A DNA stretch of 64,000 nt, taken from Calonectria ilicicola. Lineage: Eukaryota; Ascomycota; Sordariomycetes; Hypocreales; Nectriaceae. The stretch is from contig CP085835.1 of assembly GCA_020809705.1 (NCBI GenBank), positions 868,001 to 932,000 of the forward strand, written 5' to 3'. Within the stretch, counting starts at the first letter, position 1. Each line of letters begins with the position of its first letter. Position numbers and translations under genes: made by a program. The notes under the pieces are model-generated. The model worked only from the letters and a program-made list of their open reading frames with translations. It did no database searches and was not told the DNA's origin. Shown here piece after piece: positions 61,040-64,000 of the stretch.

Positions 61040-63034
61040 TTAATTCTCTCCTTCTTTCAATTCTACCTTGTCAAGAGCCATAATTGCAGAGCTATGAACC
61101 TCTTCCCACAATTCCTTTGAATACTCGCGTAAGCAATTATCGCAACCACCACAATATCTACACCCAAGGTCGCCTCTCTGCCCAGTATGGACATCGACAA
61201 GCCACTTTTTACCCAACCCTCGAACCCCACCATGCGGGCCGGTAACCAGGTCGCACTCATCTGGAGCAACTGGGAAGTTTATGGCGTGTCTCATCTTATT
61301 TCGGTTTGTTATTGTATGTAAATCAATTCCGGCCTCAATCCCAACGCAAATGGCTCTTTGAAAGTAACCTTTGTCCATCCTGTGATTAGCAACCTGGGGT
61401 TCAATCTCATCATCTGAGTCGTCTTTGTGACGTTGCCTAGTTCTCCTCGGATGCAGAGCGAGACTCTCAACTCGATCAACATAGATAGCTTTGAGATTTG
61501 GATATCTTCCTGATTGAACCAGAGCTATAATAGCATCTTCGAAGCACTCAAGATGGCGAGCGTCTGATCTCATATACTCACTGCCAAATTGGCCGAAAAA
61601 CACTAAAGCCTCTATGTTTTTGGGAAACACATTGACGAAATATTGGGTAAAAAGTCGTCCAGAAATCACATCATCATCGTAATCCTCTTCATCAAATCTT
61701 ATACCTCTAGTATCATTGTTAGAAAATCTAGGTCGGAATATTTTGCTGAGATAGCCGTACCTATCCGATTCTCTTGCGTGGTGCCAAAATGCATTTTCCT
61801 CGAGTTCATGCAGCTCTACGGAAACATGCCGCAGTTCACGGAACTTCTTCAATTCTCCAGCGCCGAGGCTGTAGGTGCGGTATCCATTAATTTGATCAGG
61901 TTCATAAAACATGAGGCTTTGAAGCGTGTTGACGCTATGTGAACTCAGTTTGCTGACAATGAGATCAGTGTCCAAATCCCCCACGTCTCGGAATGCAACC
62001 GATTCTAGATTCTGAACTGCATTGAATAGCCCATGAAGATATGCAGGCATGAGGTTCACAATGTGTTCCAGAAATAAATGTTTGACTACCGAGCAGCGTC
62101 TTGGAAGATTATAATCTCTTGCGCCAACTATTTCCTCGTCCGTAGATGTGGGCTCGGGGTCGTGAATGAAAGCGCTCACATTAGTTCTAAATCTATAATC
62201 TTCGTCGTCAGAATAACTGATAATAGGATTTAAAGCTCGGGGTCGTGGGACGTCATCATTCGGGGTTGTCCTTAACCCACCAAAATAAATTCCTTCAATA
62301 TTAGGAAGGCGAAGAATGTTGGCAAGCAGGAACCTAGAGTTTGAATCAGGTGGTGGATATCTATCATCTTGATCCATGCATGTGCCCGATCGAACCCCAA
62401 TGGCGACATTATGTAGATTTCTCAGCCCCTGCAACCATATGTTGTTGTTTACACACATTCGAACGATTTGTGAAAGCCATCCCAAAGAAGTTAGATCGCG
62501 GGCATGGTTTGCGCGTGTGACAAATTTCACGTCGCGTAGACGCGGACATGCTGTGATCAATAGCATCTTTAGAAAACCGTCGTATCCTTCCATTAACTGA
62601 GAGCGAGCCAGCTGTATCATGTCGTCTGATAAAAGATCCCGGAGAGATTTGAAATATTGATCCACCTCGCCGATTTCGTAGTATCATTTCAGGATTTCAT
62701 GGTCAGAATTGGGATGATCCATGTCGAAGGGTTTCCATTCACTCCATTGTGTTCGATCCCTCCAAATCTCTATAGACCTCACATGCCAGGCCAACAGAGG
62801 ATCCTCAAGCCCCAGGGCACTGCGCACCAAAGTAGGAATTGTTAAGGGGGCCAGGTCAGAGCAGACTAGATAATTCTTCTGGAGAAGCTTGTGTCGTTTT
62901 ATAATGGGTTCTAGGCAGTGGGCGATGTACTTGCAAGTGACAATGAAATCCAGGTGTGAATCAGGAGGAATAAAATCAGTGATGGAACAAATAAGCTCAG
63001 GTAAGAGACTAGTCAGTTGACATATTTGTGTCAT
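61040..63034 (-). pseudogene. F-box-type protein gene interrupted by an in-frame TGA
   Basis: One continuous minus-strand frame of 665 codons is broken only by TGA at 62686-62684. The N-terminal part (from the ATG at 63034) resembles an F-box: LLPELICSITDFIP, then HLDFIVTCKYIAHCLEPI. The C-terminal 541 codons have leucine-spaced segments suggesting irregular LRR-like repeats, and end with a Cys-rich patch (CRYCGGCDNC). F-box proteins recruit substrates to SCF ubiquitin ligases. No GT-AG intron fits around the stop, so a nonsense mutation (for example CGA to TGA) is the simplest reading. Alternatives are programmed readthrough, a sequencing error, or two separate genes. Without the F-box part the C-terminal fragment has no ATG near its start. 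Confidence 0.75.
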
Positions 63035-64000
63035 GGTGATCGTTGAGGGCGTACAGTAAATGTCAGGAGAGAATCTGAGTTGGGCAGCGTTAATAAAGAA
63101 GATATGAAATGGTACGCAAGGAAGATGTAGCGGATCAATGAGTCATGGGGCTTTGGACCATCCTGTTGGGCGAAGCGTTTAGCGCCAATCCCTTAATTTC
63201 AACAAAGTGGGGAAGGTCCTTGTGTCCCAACCAACACTCCTTTGAGGATATGGTACAGGCGATCAAGATCATGCCGTTGGATTGACTCGCCAGCCTTGGA
63301 TTGCAGGTAACGCTTGGTCAAAATAAACCGTATTGCGGGAGGGACATTTGAGGGATTTCTGGAAAAGGCCTCAGAACCTTTTCCTAAAAGCTCGGGGGTC
63401 TTCAAATGTGGCGATTTCAGTCCAATATATACATATAGAACCTATCGATTATACCATTCTCAAGAAATATTCGGAATACGAGCGGATACATTTCACCTTG
63501 ACCAAGAGGCCGAGATTGACAAAGCTGTTGCCTGCAAAGGCTATTACAAGGACTCTTTTCCCTTAGAGGTTAAAGCCGAATGGTGGTATATCTATGTCTA
63601 ATGTATAAAAAACCTCCAATAAGAGTTTCTGGTTCATCAGTTCTCATCGCACTTCGTCGCTAGTGTTGACGAATCTCACTAGAACCGTTTTGGATGCTGG
63701 ATTACAAGCTCACGTGACTGCGCTTTGACAAGAGTTCTCGCCACTCTAGTGATGTCTGACTGAGCCCCACTAGGGCGTGAGATTGACAAGATCAGGATGT
63801 CAAGAGTATAATGACGGTCGTGAGATCCATGTTGCGCTAGTCAAATAATTCCGTACAGCCATTTTGAATTTTCTCTAGAGACGCATCATCGAGGTTCTCA
63901 TTCGCTGTGTCATTTCCTCCTCATCCGCCCGTCCAAAACCCTAGTCAGCCAGGGTCAAACGATGCAGGACCAGTACCTGACTGAGGATGCTTTGCATGGT
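63035..64000. other. Terminal intergenic region
   Basis: About 0.97 kb to the window end. Overlapping ORFs at 63199-63405 (minus) and 63314-63601 (plus) are protein-like in part, but neither has a recognised domain. Either could be a gene fragment; neither is called. Confidence 0.4.

Noticed and set aside
63199..63601. Two overlapping short ORFs on opposite strands near the window end
   Set aside because: Partly protein-like, but they overlap each other and have no identifiable domain; not enough to call a gene.
63664..63795. Possible terminal inverted repeats around AATCTCAC
   Set aside because: Only an 8-bp core matches and the flanks diverge; too weak for a transposon call.
1..64000. CRISPR arrays, bacterial operons or rRNA genes
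   Set aside because: None seen; the gene structure is clearly eukaryotic, and only one tRNA was found by eye.

Overview
This window looks like nuclear DNA of a filamentous ascomycete, probably a sordariomycete and perhaps one of the Hypocreales (an inference; no marker gene is present). The evidence is short GT-AG introns of about 44-70 bp with CTAAC-like branch sites, a highly reducing polyketide synthase (HR-PKS), fungus-specific families (DUF3176, DUF6604, GH125), and an AT-dominated retroelement with the marks of repeat-induced point mutation (RIP).

Layout. 0-10.5 kb: a divergent pair, an FSH1/LovG-like serine hydrolase (minus) and a 13-exon HR-PKS (plus). The PKS carries six in-frame stops and three net -1 frameshifts, so this is a dead polyketide locus. 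10.6-18.5 kb: a MYND-finger protein, a large 1,492-residue GHKL-ATPase/NOV_C (DUF3883) protein, and an M20 amidohydrolase. 20.8-25.5 kb: a DUF6604 protein and a secreted PL20 glucuronan-lyase-like enzyme with a mucin-like tail. 26-32.4 kb (all minus): a lipase-like alpha/beta hydrolase, an amino-acid permease and an HpcH/HpaI aldolase. 33.7-43.5 kb: a small cysteine-rich secreted protein, then a DUF3176 membrane-protein gene split by a 6.8-kb RIP-mutated Ty1/copia element with 175-bp LTRs and a 5-bp target duplication. Removing the element and one target copy restores the reading frame. 44.6-51.9 kb: an unrecognised 232-residue protein, an intron-containing tRNA-Ser(GCT), a 2OG-Fe(II) oxygenase-like protein and an NmrA-like protein. 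52.2-60.3 kb (all minus): a GH125 alpha-mannosidase, a flavin amine oxidase and an MFS (DHA2-type) transporter. 61-63 kb: an F-box-type gene interrupted by one in-frame TGA.

How the genes work together. The hydrolase would be the trans-acting product-release enzyme of the HR-PKS, which lacks its own thioesterase, but the PKS cannot make a full-length protein. The amine oxidase and MFS transporter are adjacent and co-oriented and could form a small catabolic or export pair. The remaining genes look like independent housekeeping or accessory genes. Three loci are visibly broken (PKS, DUF3176 gene, F-box gene), and the hydrolase lacks an ATG. This suggests a relaxed accessory region with TE activity.

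Exon models were built by hand. For every multi-exon model reported as intact, the exon lengths sum to a multiple of three. No alignments or searches were run; family names rest on recognised motifs.
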